Positions 9,964 to 16,967 of a DNA stretch of 64,000 bases are shown in pieces. The position numbers and the translations under genes are program-made. Below the pieces are notes generated by a model. That model saw only the letters and a list, made by a program, of their open reading frames with translations, did no database searches and had not been told where the DNA came from. Within the stretch, counting starts at the first letter, position 1; each line of letters starts with the position of its first letter. The stretch comes from Streptomyces hundungensis (GTDB lineage: Bacteria > Actinomycetota > Actinomycetes > Streptomycetales > Streptomycetaceae), in NCBI RefSeq assembly GCF_003627815.1, contig NZ_CP032698.1:1736001-1800000 (forward strand), written 5' to 3'.

Positions 9964-10614
9964 ATGACGCACACCTCTTGGCACAAGCGACTCGGCGCCC
10001 AGGACCGGGCGCTTTTCCACTTCGCGGCGACCCGGCACTGGCCGGCCGCCGAGGCCGTTCTGCCCCGGCTCAGCCGGTCCGCCAATCATGGCGTCCTGTG
10101 GTTCGCGACGGCCGCCGCGATGAACGCGACACGCTCGCCCCACGCCCGGCGCGCGGCGCTGCGCGGGGTCGCCTCGCTCGCGCTGGCCTCGCTGACCGTG
10201 AACACCGTGGCCAAGCGCTCGGTGCGCCGGGCGCGGCCGCTGCTCGACGCGGTGCCGCTGGTCCGGCAGTTGAAGCGCTACCCGATCACCACGTCCTTCC
10301 CCTCCGGCCACGCTGCCTCGGCGGCGGCGTTCGTGGCGGGCGTCGCCCTGGAGTCGCCCGCCTGGGGTGCGGTCGTGGCCCCGCTGGGCATCTCGGTGGC
10401 CGCGTCCCGCGTCTACACGGGGGTGCACTATCCCGGTGATGTACTGGCGGGCGCGGCGCTCGGCGTGGGCGCCGCCTTCGCGGTCCGCGCGCTCGTACCG
10501 AAGCGCTCCCCGCTCCCGTCGCCCGAGCACCCGCACGCCGAGACGCCGGCGCCGCCCGCCGACCCGGACCCGGTGGTCGTCGCCGACCGCGCGCCCGGCA
10601 CCGTACGACGGTGA
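9964..10614 (+). CDS. PAP2-family phosphatase
   Basis: 216 residues; ATG 9964 chosen as the first Met before the conserved part. It shows the three PAP2 motifs: KRSVRRARP (K-x6-RP), FPSGHA, and SRVYTGVHYPGDVLAG (SR-x5-H-x3-D). Four to five hydrophobic segments place it in the membrane, where it probably dephosphorylates a phospholipid or polyprenyl phosphate. The last ~45 residues are Pro/Ala-rich and disordered. The first ~40 residues (LGAQDRALFHFAATRHWP) are typical of actinobacterial undecaprenyl-diphosphatase-like members. Confidence 0.85.
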   Translation: MTHTSWHKRLGAQDRALFHFAATRHWPAAEAVLPRLSRSANHGVLWFATAAAMNATRSPHARRAALRGVASLALASLTVNTVAKRSVRRARPLLDAVPLVRQLKRYPITTSFPSGHAASAAAFVAGVALESPAWGAVVAPLGISVAASRVYTGVHYPGDVLAGAALGVGAAFAVRALVPKRSPLPSPEHPHAETPAPPADPDPVVVADRAPGTVRR

Positions 10615-10628
10615 AGTGAGCGTGCGCG

Positions 10629-10667
10629 GCCCCCTCGCCTTCCGGCCGGGCCGGGAAGCGAGGGGGC
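10629..10667. terminator. Bidirectional hairpin terminator between PAP2 and gvpK
   Basis: GCCCCCTCGC-TTCC pairs with GGAAGCGAGGGGGC around a short GC loop, giving a very strong stem 15 nt after the PAP2 stop. It faces the end of the gas vesicle operon from the other side, so it can serve both convergent units. Confidence 0.75.
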
Positions 10668-10730
10668 TTGTTGCCGTGTGATGGTGGGGTCCGCGCGTGA
10701 AAGGAGAGCACGGGAGAGCGGGCGATCCGG

Positions 10731-11078
10731 TCAGGCGCCGTCGCGCGGGAGCAGTGGGCCCAGCGGGCCCAGGTCGATGTTGAGGTCTTCGGGGCGCAGC
10801 CCGAACTTCGACCGCAGCTCCTCCATCCTGCTTTCCAGGAGCATGAGCGTGAGCCCGATCCGCTCCTCCTGGTCCTCGGTGAGTTCGCCGGTCTCCACGC
10901 GGCGCAGCGCCTGGCGTTCCATGAGCTGGCGCAGCAGTTCGACGACGGTCAGGACGAGCCGCGCCAGATCGCGCTCCACGGTGTCCGCGTCGAGCTCCAC
11001 CCGGCGCCGGGACCCGCTCCCCTGCTCCGGCTCCTCCCGCGCGTGCGCCCGCGCCTCGTTCAGCAGGTCTTCCGTCAC
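10731..11078 (-). CDS. gvpK: Gas vesicle protein GvpK
   Basis: 115 residues. Last gene of the gvp operon; its GTG start overlaps the gvpS stop as GTGA. The body (DADTVERDLARLVLTVVELLRQ, then LMERQALRRVETGELTEDQEERIG and LMLLESRMEELRSKFGL) is the standard GvpK domain. GvpK is a minor, essential assembly protein of gas vesicles in organisms that make them. Confidence 0.93.
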   Translation of the reverse strand: MTEDLLNEARAHAREEPEQGSGSRRRVELDADTVERDLARLVLTVVELLRQLMERQALRRVETGELTEDQEERIGLTLMLLESRMEELRSKFGLRPEDLNIDLGPLGPLLPRDGA

Positions 11079-11290
11079 GCCAACTCCTCGTACTCGAACT
11101 CCTGGAAGGGGGACGGGACTTCGGCGCTGACCGAGCTCACCAGAGCGTTCAGGTCGATGCGTACGAGGTCCACGTCCGCGATCCGTAGCGTGAGGTCGCC
11201 GGTGATGACCACGCCGCCGGCGAGCAGCCGGTCGAGCAGGTCGACCAGGGCGATCTCGCGCTGGGCGAGTGCTTCGCCTTCCTCGTTCAC
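11075..11290 (-). CDS. gvpS: Gas vesicle protein GvpS (GvpA/J family)
   Basis: 71 residues. The GTG at 11290 follows GGAGGAG and overlaps the gvpL stop by 4 nt. It is a short GvpA-like shell protein: IALVDLLDRLLAGGVVITGD, LTLRIADVDLVRIDLNALVSSV. In Streptomyces clusters the third GvpA paralogue between gvpL and gvpK is called GvpS, which fits its position here. A minor shell or nucleating role is likely. Confidence 0.88.
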   Translation of the reverse strand: MNEEGEALAQREIALVDLLDRLLAGGVVITGDLTLRIADVDLVRIDLNALVSSVSAEVPSPFQEFEYEELA

Positions 11291-12093
11291 GACTCCTCCT
11301 GGTCCGCCCCGTCGTCCGGGCCCCCGGCGAAGGAGTACGGCGCCCAGGGGCCGGTCAGTTCCACGCGTACGCCGTCGACGTGCGGGGTGCGCTCGCGTAC
11401 GGCGGCGACGAACTCCTCGCTGCGTTCGCGGGGCACCAGGTAGGCGGCGTTGAGCACGTTCTCGCCGGACGCGCCCGAGAGCCGCGCGCTCTGCGGCTGG
11501 TGCAGCCGTCCGGCTTCGGCGCGCTCGCACAGGTCGGCGTGCAGGGCGCGGGAGAGGGTTCCGGCCTTCCGCCAGGTCTCGTCCCGGGACTGGCGCTGGC
11601 CGAGCCGACGACGCAGGTAGTCGCGTCCGGTGGCGGCCTTCACCTCCGGTGCGGGCGCGGCCCGTTCGGGGGCGGGGGCGTCGGCGTACACCTTGACGCC
11701 CCATTCGATGCGTCCGTCGAGACGTTCGATGGTGGGCTCGAAGCGGGCGCGTCCGGAGTCGAGGAGTCTGCGCACGCCGTCCTCGTCGCGGCACACCGTG
11801 GCGAGCCGGAGCGGCACGGGGCAGGTGACCTCGGCGAGTGCGGCGATCACCGACTGATGGGTGCGGGCCGTCGCGGCGAGCCAGTCCATGTCCTCCAGAT
11901 GGGCACGGAGGGGAGCGGCGTCGAAGTCGGCGGCGGGGACCGGGCTGACGGCGGCGCACAGGCCCCGGTGCTCGATGAGGGTGGGGGGCGCCCCGTCGAG
12001 GCCGCACGTCCCGGCGGGGAGCGCGGCGGCGAAGGGGCGCGTCACGGCGTACACATACAGCAGGTGGCCGTCCGGCAGGTGGTCGTCGTTCAT
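11287..12093 (-). CDS. gvpL: Gas vesicle protein GvpL (GvpL/F family)
   Basis: 268 residues; ATG 12093 overlaps the gvpJ stop as ATGA. It begins LLYVYAVTRPF, has DWLAATARTHQSVIAAL and PLRLATVCRDEDGVRRLL, and ends VRVELTGPWAPYSFAGG, the closing signature of GvpF/GvpL proteins. These are assembly chaperones that associate with GvpA. A disordered insert of about 15 residues (APAPERAAPAPEV) lies in the middle. Confidence 0.92.
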   Translation of the reverse strand: MNDDHLPDGHLLYVYAVTRPFAAALPAGTCGLDGAPPTLIEHRGLCAAVSPVPAADFDAAPLRAHLEDMDWLAATARTHQSVIAALAEVTCPVPLRLATVCRDEDGVRRLLDSGRARFEPTIERLDGRIEWGVKVYADAPAPERAAPAPEVKAATGRDYLRRRLGQRQSRDETWRKAGTLSRALHADLCERAEAGRLHQPQSARLSGASGENVLNAAYLVPRERSEEFVAAVRERTPHVDGVRVELTGPWAPYSFAGGPDDGADQEES

Positions 12094-12473
12094 CGGTCAC
12101 CGCCCGAAGCCCGCTCGGAGCTCTCGACCTCTTCCGCCTTCGCCCGCGGCCCGTCGTCGACGGACCGGGACGCCTCCATGGCGGCGAGGCGCGCCTTCAA
12201 CTCCTCGTTCTCGCGGGCCAGTTCACGGCGCCGGGCACCGGTGGAGAGGGCGGGGTCGTCCTCCCACCAGTCGATGCCCATTTCCTTGGCCTTGTCGATC
12301 GAGGCGACGATGAGCCGCAACTTGATCGTGAGCAGCTCGATGTCGAGGAGGTTGATGCGGATGTCCCCGGCGATGACGATTCCCTTGTCGAGGACACGTT
12401 CGAGAATGTCGGCGAGGTTGGCGCCGCCGCTGTCGGACGGGTAGGCGTCGGGAAATCGTGCCGGGGTGGCCAT
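12090..12473 (-). CDS. gvpJ: Gas vesicle protein GvpJ (GvpA/J family)
   Basis: 127 residues; its ATG overlaps the gvpG stop as TGATG. The N-terminal 75 residues are GvpA-like (LADILERVLDKGIVIAGDIR, LLDIELLTIKLRLIVASIDK, EMGIDWWEDDP). A charged coiled-coil helix follows (ELARENEELKARLAAMEAS), then a disordered tail. GvpJ is a minor shell/nucleation protein. The WWEDDP segment is typical of the J type rather than the main shell protein. Confidence 0.9.
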   Translation of the reverse strand: MATPARFPDAYPSDSGGANLADILERVLDKGIVIAGDIRINLLDIELLTIKLRLIVASIDKAKEMGIDWWEDDPALSTGARRRELARENEELKARLAAMEASRSVDDGPRAKAEEVESSERASGGDR

Positions 12474-12727
12474 CAGTTCCTCCGGGGATCGGCGGGGGCT
12501 CGGGTGGGGTGTTCAAGCCGGTCGAGGAGCTCGTCCTCACGGCGGTCGAACTCGGCCTCGTCGATCTCACCGTTCGTCAGTTTCTCTTCGAGCTGCGCGA
12601 GTTCGCGGCGCACGGTCGCGGGGTCGTAGTACTGCCGCTCCGCTTCCGCGGCGACCTGCCCGAGCACCCAGAAGGTGCCGCGGACGGGCGCCGCGGGAAG
12701 CAGCAGCAGTTCCTTCAGGAGGCCCAT
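12473..12727 (-). CDS. gvpG: Gas vesicle protein GvpG
   Basis: 84 residues from ATG 12727, 4 nt after the gvpF stop. MGLLKELLLLPAAPVRGTFW, then AEAERQYYDPATVRRELAQL and LEEKLTNGEIDEAEFDRRED, are the family signature: a hydrophobic N-terminus followed by an acidic helical hairpin. GvpG is an assembly factor that works with GvpF/L. Confidence 0.92.
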   Translation of the reverse strand: MGLLKELLLLPAAPVRGTFWVLGQVAAEAERQYYDPATVRRELAQLEEKLTNGEIDEAEFDRREDELLDRLEHPTRAPADPRRN

Positions 12728-12731
12728 GGCC

Positions 12732-13448
12732 TCACCCCGTGAAGCTGTAGGGCGGCAGGGGTCCGTGGACCTGGACGACGAGGTGCGGGGCGCGCTCGCG
12801 CAGCGCGTCGACGGCGGCGATGAAATCCGCCGTGCTGTCACGCGGCACGAGATACGAGACGTTGGCCAGCCAGCCCGTGGACTGCGGCCCGGGGCTCCGC
12901 TCCTGGGCCGCGCCGTCCAGGGCGCTCTCCACCAGGGCCGCGTCGGTCTTCTCGCGCTGCTGCACGGCGGCGGCGATGCGTTCGCCGAGCCGCAGCTTGT
13001 CCTCGTACGAGCCGCCGCCGGCCTTCCGGTTGGCCTCGCTCAGCGCCCTCAACTCGGCGTTTTCCGCGAGCACTTGGTGGAGCACGGCCTCTTCGTCGTG
13101 GGTGGCCTTCACGTTGTATTCGACCATCCCGTCGAGCGCTTCGAGCCGCTCCAGATAGCGCTCCTCGTGCTCGGCGAGCACGGCGCGCACGGCCTCGTCG
13201 TCGGGCGACACACCGCCGAACCGCATCGGCAGCACGGCGCCGCCGGCGCCCGCCTCGGCGAGCACGTTCTGGTGGGCGAGCAGGTCACGCCGCTTGGGCC
13301 TGAGCTCCTCGGGGGCGTCGCTGACCAGCGCCACCAGCTCCCCGTGCTCGACGGTGCGGACCGGGCACGGCGGGTCCCCGATGCCGCCCATCTGCTCCGG
13401 CAGCCGTCCGTGGCCGCGGCGCGCGATGCCGTAGACGTACGTGGTCAT
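12732..13448 (-). CDS. gvpF: Gas vesicle protein GvpF (GvpL/F family)
   Basis: 238 residues; ATG 13448 overlaps the gvpA stop as ATGA. It starts TTYVYGIARRGH, contains VLPMRFGGVSPDDEAVRAVL, the EERYLERLEALDGMVEYNVK segment and DKLRLGERIAAAV, and ends VQVHGPLPPYSFTG. It is the second GvpF/L-family chaperone of the operon and the one nearest gvpA. Confidence 0.92.
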   Translation of the reverse strand: MTTYVYGIARRGHGRLPEQMGGIGDPPCPVRTVEHGELVALVSDAPEELRPKRRDLLAHQNVLAEAGAGGAVLPMRFGGVSPDDEAVRAVLAEHEERYLERLEALDGMVEYNVKATHDEEAVLHQVLAENAELRALSEANRKAGGGSYEDKLRLGERIAAAVQQREKTDAALVESALDGAAQERSPGPQSTGWLANVSYLVPRDSTADFIAAVDALRERAPHLVVQVHGPLPPYSFTG

Positions 13449-13870
13449 TCCTGCTCCTCCTTGCGGCGCGACGTGGTACGCCGGGCCCTCGGCCTGGACT
13501 CCTGCTGCTCACCTTCGCCCTTGGCCTCCTTGAAGGCCTCCGAGATGGTCTGCGCGGCGCCCGAGAGCGCTCCCTTGGTCTTGCCGCGAGCACCGGACTC
13601 GGTCATGTCGCCGACCAGGTCGGGCAGACCGGGGTTGCGGTGCGGGCCCGCTTCCAGGTCGAGGCGGTTGCAGGCCTCGGCGAAGCGCAGATAGGTGTCG
13701 ACGCTGGCGACCACGACCCGTATGTCGATCTTGAGGATCTCGATGCCGACGAGGGAGACACGCACGAACGCGTCGATCACGAGCCCTCGGTCGAGGACGA
13801 GCTCCAGGACGTCGTAGAGGCCGCTGCTGCCACCGCTACCGCCGCCTTGTTGTGCCGGGACAACCGTCAT
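13445..13870 (-). CDS. gvpA: Gas vesicle structural protein GvpA
   Basis: 141 residues. The GvpA core is residues ~18-70: LYDVLELVLDRGLVIDAFVR, VSLVGIEILKIDIRVVVASV, DTYLRFAEACNRLDLE. Unlike the ~70-residue shell protein of aquatic bacteria it has a ~70-residue basic, disordered C-terminal extension (…ARRTTSRRKEEQE), as is usual in Streptomyces. The core forms the ribs of the vesicle; the tail must protrude if vesicles are made at all. Confidence 0.93.
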   Translation of the reverse strand: MTVVPAQQGGGSGGSSGLYDVLELVLDRGLVIDAFVRVSLVGIEILKIDIRVVVASVDTYLRFAEACNRLDLEAGPHRNPGLPDLVGDMTESGARGKTKGALSGAAQTISEAFKEAKGEGEQQESRPRARRTTSRRKEEQE

Positions 13871-13963
13871 GGCGTCCGGTCCTCCTGTCTGTCGTCTTGC
13901 TGCCTTGTCTTGCCTGACTTCGTGTCGCTCGGGTTCCGCTGTCGGCTCTGCTCGCCGATGCGG

Positions 13964-14308
13964 TCAGTTGCTCTTGTCGGCCCGGCCGCGTTCGTAGCGC
14001 CGCAGCCTTCGATAGCCGGTGAGTTCGCCGTGCGGGTCGAGTTCGACCTCGTACGAGGCGAGCAGGCTCATCGTGTCGGGGACACGCGACAGTTCGAGGA
14101 CCTCGATCCTGAGCTGCCAGCCGTCCTCGGTGCGTTCGAAGGACGAGACGGATTCGGCGGCCATACCGACGAGCTCGGCGAGCTGGGCTCCGGCGCCGCG
14201 TACGACCTCCATCGCGCTCGGGAGGTCGTCGTCGTCACGGGATTTCGCGGCGCTTCTGGCCGCCGACCTCGACGGTGTCTTCGGTGGGTTCTCGTCTTTG
14301 TCGGCCAT
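13964..14308 (-). CDS. gvpO: Gas vesicle protein GvpO
   Basis: 114 residues. ATG 14308 with GGGAGGTGAC immediately upstream; an in-frame extension to 14344 is less likely. After a disordered basic N-terminus the family domain covers ~residues 42-105: AMEVVRGAGAQLAELVG, TEDGWQLRIEVLELSRVPDT and LASYEVELDPHGELTGYRR. First gene of the leftward operon, 93 nt before gvpA; its role in other bacteria is regulatory or in assembly. Confidence 0.92.
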   Translation of the reverse strand: MADKDENPPKTPSRSAARSAAKSRDDDDLPSAMEVVRGAGAQLAELVGMAAESVSSFERTEDGWQLRIEVLELSRVPDTMSLLASYEVELDPHGELTGYRRLRRYERGRADKSN

Positions 14309-14438
14309 GTCACCTCCCGGGTTAGACCGTTCGGGTAGCCGCAACGGAGCAGATCAAACCCCGGGGGACGTTCCTCACACGATGCGGCGCGTTCCGGCGC
14401 ACACCGTTGCGGGTGGACGTCGAGGACGGCCTTCCTGG

Positions 14439-14867
14439 TCAGCGCTTCGCGCTGGGCGGGCCGCCCAGGGGGTCGCGCGGCGGTTCGGGGGCGCCCGGGG
14501 GGACCACGGGCGGCATGACCGGCGCGCCGGGCGGGACCCCGGGCTCCAGGGGTGCGCCCATCCGCCCGGGCGGCGCGGCACGGCTGCCGCGGGCGGCTCG
14601 GCTCAGGAGTGCGGCCGTCCCGAGCAGCAGCGCGGCGACGATCAGCGCGGCGGCCCAGTAGGGCAGGGCCGCACCGAGGACGAGGAGCAGGAACGCGGTG
14701 AGTGCGGCGCCTCCATAGAGGGCGGCCGCGCCGGCACCCGCGTACATCCGCGCGGCATGGCGCTGCTTTTGGGTCTGTTCGCGCAGTTCGTCCCGGATGG
14801 CGTCTCGGATGGCGTCCCGGACGACCTGGGAGAGCTTCTCCGGCAGGTTCGGCAGGTTCGTTTCCAT
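14439..14867 (-). CDS. Holin-X (holin superfamily III) membrane protein
   Basis: 142 residues from ATG 14867. An amphipathic N-terminal helix (LPEKLSQVVRDAIRDAIRDE) is followed by two close hydrophobic helices (~residues 43-90: YGGAALTAFLLLVLGAALPY, AALIVAALLLGTAALLS) and a Pro/Gly-rich tail. This is the actinobacterial Holin-X pattern, a housekeeping membrane protein family not tied to phage lysis. It lies upstream of gvpO on the same strand; a link to gas vesicles is possible but not shown. Confidence 0.8.
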   Translation of the reverse strand: METNLPNLPEKLSQVVRDAIRDAIRDELREQTQKQRHAARMYAGAGAAALYGGAALTAFLLLVLGAALPYWAAALIVAALLLGTAALLSRAARGSRAAPPGRMGAPLEPGVPPGAPVMPPVVPPGAPEPPRDPLGGPPSAKR

Positions 14868-14952
14868 GGCGGCCGAGTACCCGAGGGGGTGGGTGGCAGT
14901 CACGCCGGGGCGCGTCGCCCGGGTGCGTTGCGCGGCCTCGGGGTCCCCCGAT

Positions 14953-15030
14953 GTCGACCACGTGGGTCGACCCCGTGCGTTGACCACGTGTGTCGACCAC
15001 GGGTGTCGACCACGGGTGTCGGCCCACCGA
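14953..15030. repeat. 13-bp tandem repeat array, six units
   Basis: Six units follow each other in perfect 13-bp register: GTCGACCACGTGG, GTCGACCCCGTGC, GTTGACCACGTGT, GTCGACCACGGGT twice, and a degenerate GTCGGCCCACCGA. The array lies between the divergent Holin-X gene and methyltransferase gene. Confidence 0.85.
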
Positions 15031-15044
15031 CTCCGACTGTCCGT

Positions 15045-15069
15045 ATCTCAAGACGCGTATCTCATTATT
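15045..15069. promoter_or_regulatory. Direct repeat CGTATCTCA x2 ahead of methyltransferase gene
   Basis: CGTATCTCA occurs twice, separated by AGACG, in an AT-richer patch that ends with ATTATTTGGC and CTAAAGT. The patch sits ~110-140 nt before the methyltransferase ATG and is the most promoter-like stretch of this gap. The protein that binds it, if any, is unknown. Confidence 0.35.
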
Positions 15070-15181
15070 TGGCTTCCTCTTCTAAAGTGGGCTCATTGGT
15101 GGGGCAGTTCACCGTCCGTGCGCAGGGTGCGGCGGCGCGGTGTGCCGTTCGCCGTCGAGTTCTCGGAGAGGGAGTCCGCTC

Positions 15182-16015
15182 ATGTCGCAGGAGACGCCCC
15201 CGGCCACGCCGGGCGAGACCGCCGTCTACACCCACGGCCACCACGAGTCGGTGTTGCGCTCGCACACCTGGCGCACCGCGGCCAACTCGGCGGCGTACCT
15301 CCTGGGTGAACTGAAGCCCCACATGCGGGTCCTGGACATCGGCTGCGGGCCGGGCACCATCTCCGCCGATCTCGCCGCGCTGGTGCCGCAGGGCGGGGTG
15401 ACGGCGGTCGACCACGCTCCGGCGATCGTCGAGCAGGCCCGCGCGCTGGCCGCCGAACGCGGCCTGACCAACATGGCGTTCGCGGTGGCGGACGTGCACG
15501 CGCTGGACTTCCCCGACGACACGTTCTGCGTCGTCCACGCCCATCAGGTGCTCCAGCACGTGGGCGACCCGGTGCGGGCGCTGCGCGAGATGCGCCGGGT
15601 CACCAAGCCGGGTGGCGTCGTCGCGGTGCGCGACAGCGACTACGGCGCGTTCACCTGGTTCCCCGAGTCACCGGAACTGGCGGGGTGGCTGGAGCTGTAC
15701 CACCGGGTGGCCCGCGCCAACGGGGGCGAGCCGGACGCGGGGCGCCGGCTCAAGTCCTGGGCGCTGGCGGCCGGTTACACCGATATCACCGCCTCCGCCA
15801 GCGCCTGGTGTTTCGCCACTCAGGAGGAGCGCGCGTGGTGGGGCGGGCTGTGGGCGGACCGTACGGTGGCCTCCTCGTACGCGGACGTGGCCGTCGAGGG
15901 CGGCCATGCGACGGCGGCCGAACTGGCTACGTTCTCGGACGCCTGGCGGAGGTGGGCGGCACGGGACGACGCGTGGTTCATGGTGCCGCACGGCGAGATC
16001 CTCTGCCGCGTCTGA
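15182..16015 (+). CDS. Class I SAM-dependent methyltransferase
   Basis: 277 residues from ATG 15182, with GAGAGGGAG upstream; a longer reading from 15140 is not supported. The SAM site is VLDIGCGPGTISADLA (~residues 55-70), followed by VTAVDHAPAIVEQA, FAVADVHALDFPDDTFCVVH and EMRRVTKPGGVVAVRD. It resembles the UbiE/COQ5-like small-molecule methyltransferases. The C-terminal half has WCFATQEERAWWGGLWADR, probably part of the substrate pocket. Substrate unknown. Confidence 0.88.
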   Translation: MSQETPPATPGETAVYTHGHHESVLRSHTWRTAANSAAYLLGELKPHMRVLDIGCGPGTISADLAALVPQGGVTAVDHAPAIVEQARALAAERGLTNMAFAVADVHALDFPDDTFCVVHAHQVLQHVGDPVRALREMRRVTKPGGVVAVRDSDYGAFTWFPESPELAGWLELYHRVARANGGEPDAGRRLKSWALAAGYTDITASASAWCFATQEERAWWGGLWADRTVASSYADVAVEGGHATAAELATFSDAWRRWAARDDAWFMVPHGEILCRV

Positions 16016-16135
16016 TCGCCTGGGGTGGGGTTGGGCGGGGTCGTCGCGCTCGGGGGCGTCGCGCGGAGGGGGTGCCGGGGGCGGGGGCGCCGGATCCCCT
16101 GCCGTCGGCGATCTCGGCCAACTAGGCTTCGGTGC

Positions 16136-16486
16136 ATGGAGATTCTAGGGACCACGCTGCGCATCTGCGTCGACGACCTGGACCGCGCGATCGTCTTCTA
16201 CGAGCGCGTCACCGGCGGTCGGGCGCTCCGCTTCGAACGGGGTGGCGTGTCCGTCGCCGCGGTCGGCGCCTTTCTGCTGATGAGCGGCCCCGAGGAGGAG
16301 CTGGACGTGCTGCGCAAGGTGGCGGCGACGGTGGCCGTGACGGATCTCGACGACGCCCACACCACGCTCGTCGGCGCGGGCGCGCAGGTCATCGCGGGGC
16401 CGGTTGCCACGCCGGTGGGCCGCAATCTGATCGCGGTCCACCCGGATGGCTCGGTCTTCGAGTACGTCGACCGGAAGCCGGCGTAG
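16136..16486 (+). CDS. VOC-family (glyoxalase/bleomycin-resistance fold) protein
   Basis: 116 residues; ATG 16136. A single glyoxalase-like domain: LRICVDDLDRAIVFYERVTG, FLLMSGPEEELDVLRKVAAT, VTDLDDAHTTLVGAGAQVIA, IAVHPDGSVFEYVDRKPA. The terminal Glu in FEYVD is at a usual metal position; the first metal ligand is not obvious. Possible enzyme or binding protein, substrate unknown. Confidence 0.8.
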   Translation: MEILGTTLRICVDDLDRAIVFYERVTGGRALRFERGGVSVAAVGAFLLMSGPEEELDVLRKVAATVAVTDLDDAHTTLVGAGAQVIAGPVATPVGRNLIAVHPDGSVFEYVDRKPA

Positions 16487-16625
16487 CGAGCGGCGGGTTG
16501 GCTGGGCGCGGCTGGCTGCCCTATCCGCACGGGGTGCGCAGTTGCTGGTTGCCGGGTTGCGCATCGGCGAGCGTGGACGCGGGGGCTGCCGGGGCGCCGG
16601 GCGGGGGAACGGGGTGGGCGTGCGG

Positions 16626-16888
16626 CCTGATCCTGCGGGCCGTGCTCGCTTCTTGCGCAGTTCCCCGCGCCCCTTGAATGCCGCCCGCGTCCCTATCCTG
16701 CGGGCCGTGCTCGCTTCTTGCGCAGTTCCCCGCGCCCCCTGGTCGCCACCCACGTCCCCATCCTGCGGACCGTGCCCGCCTCTCGCGCAGTCCCCCGCGC
16801 CCCCTGGTCGCCACCCCACGTCCCCATCCTGCGGACCGTGCTCGCCTCTCGCGCAGTTCCGCGCGCCCCTGGCGGCACTGGCGACGAG
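16626..16888. repeat. Four tandem ~65-bp intergenic repeats
   Basis: Units begin at about 16626, 16692, 16757 and 16823, each carrying CCTGCGG-CCGTGC, TCGCGCAGTTCCCCGCGCC and CTGGTCGCCAC with small changes. GCGCGGGGAACTGCGC is, from memory, a very abundant intergenic element in Streptomyces; here it is stacked in tandem. No credible gene lies in 16487-16967. Confidence 0.85.
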
Positions 16889-16967
16889 CCCCGCGGCCCC
16901 CTAAGCAGCACGGCGACGGCCCCCGCGGCCCCCTAAGCCGCACTGGCGGCGACAGCCCCCGCGGCGT
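16888..16967. repeat. Short repeats GCGGCCCCCTAAG
   Basis: Two copies of CCCGCGGCCCCCTAAGC about 35 bp apart, with a third degenerate copy ending in CCCGCGGCGTC, fill the end of the gap before the DUF5107 gene. They may act as weak hairpins; no function can be assigned. Confidence 0.5.

Noticed and set aside
14868..15181. Upstream extension of the Holin-X gene through the 13-bp repeats
   Set aside because: The extended reading lacks a ribosome site and would translate the repeats; the ATG at 14867 begins the conserved helix.
16446..16904. 152-codon gene across the 65-bp repeats
   Set aside because: It consists mostly of translated intergenic repeats and overlaps the end of the VOC gene.
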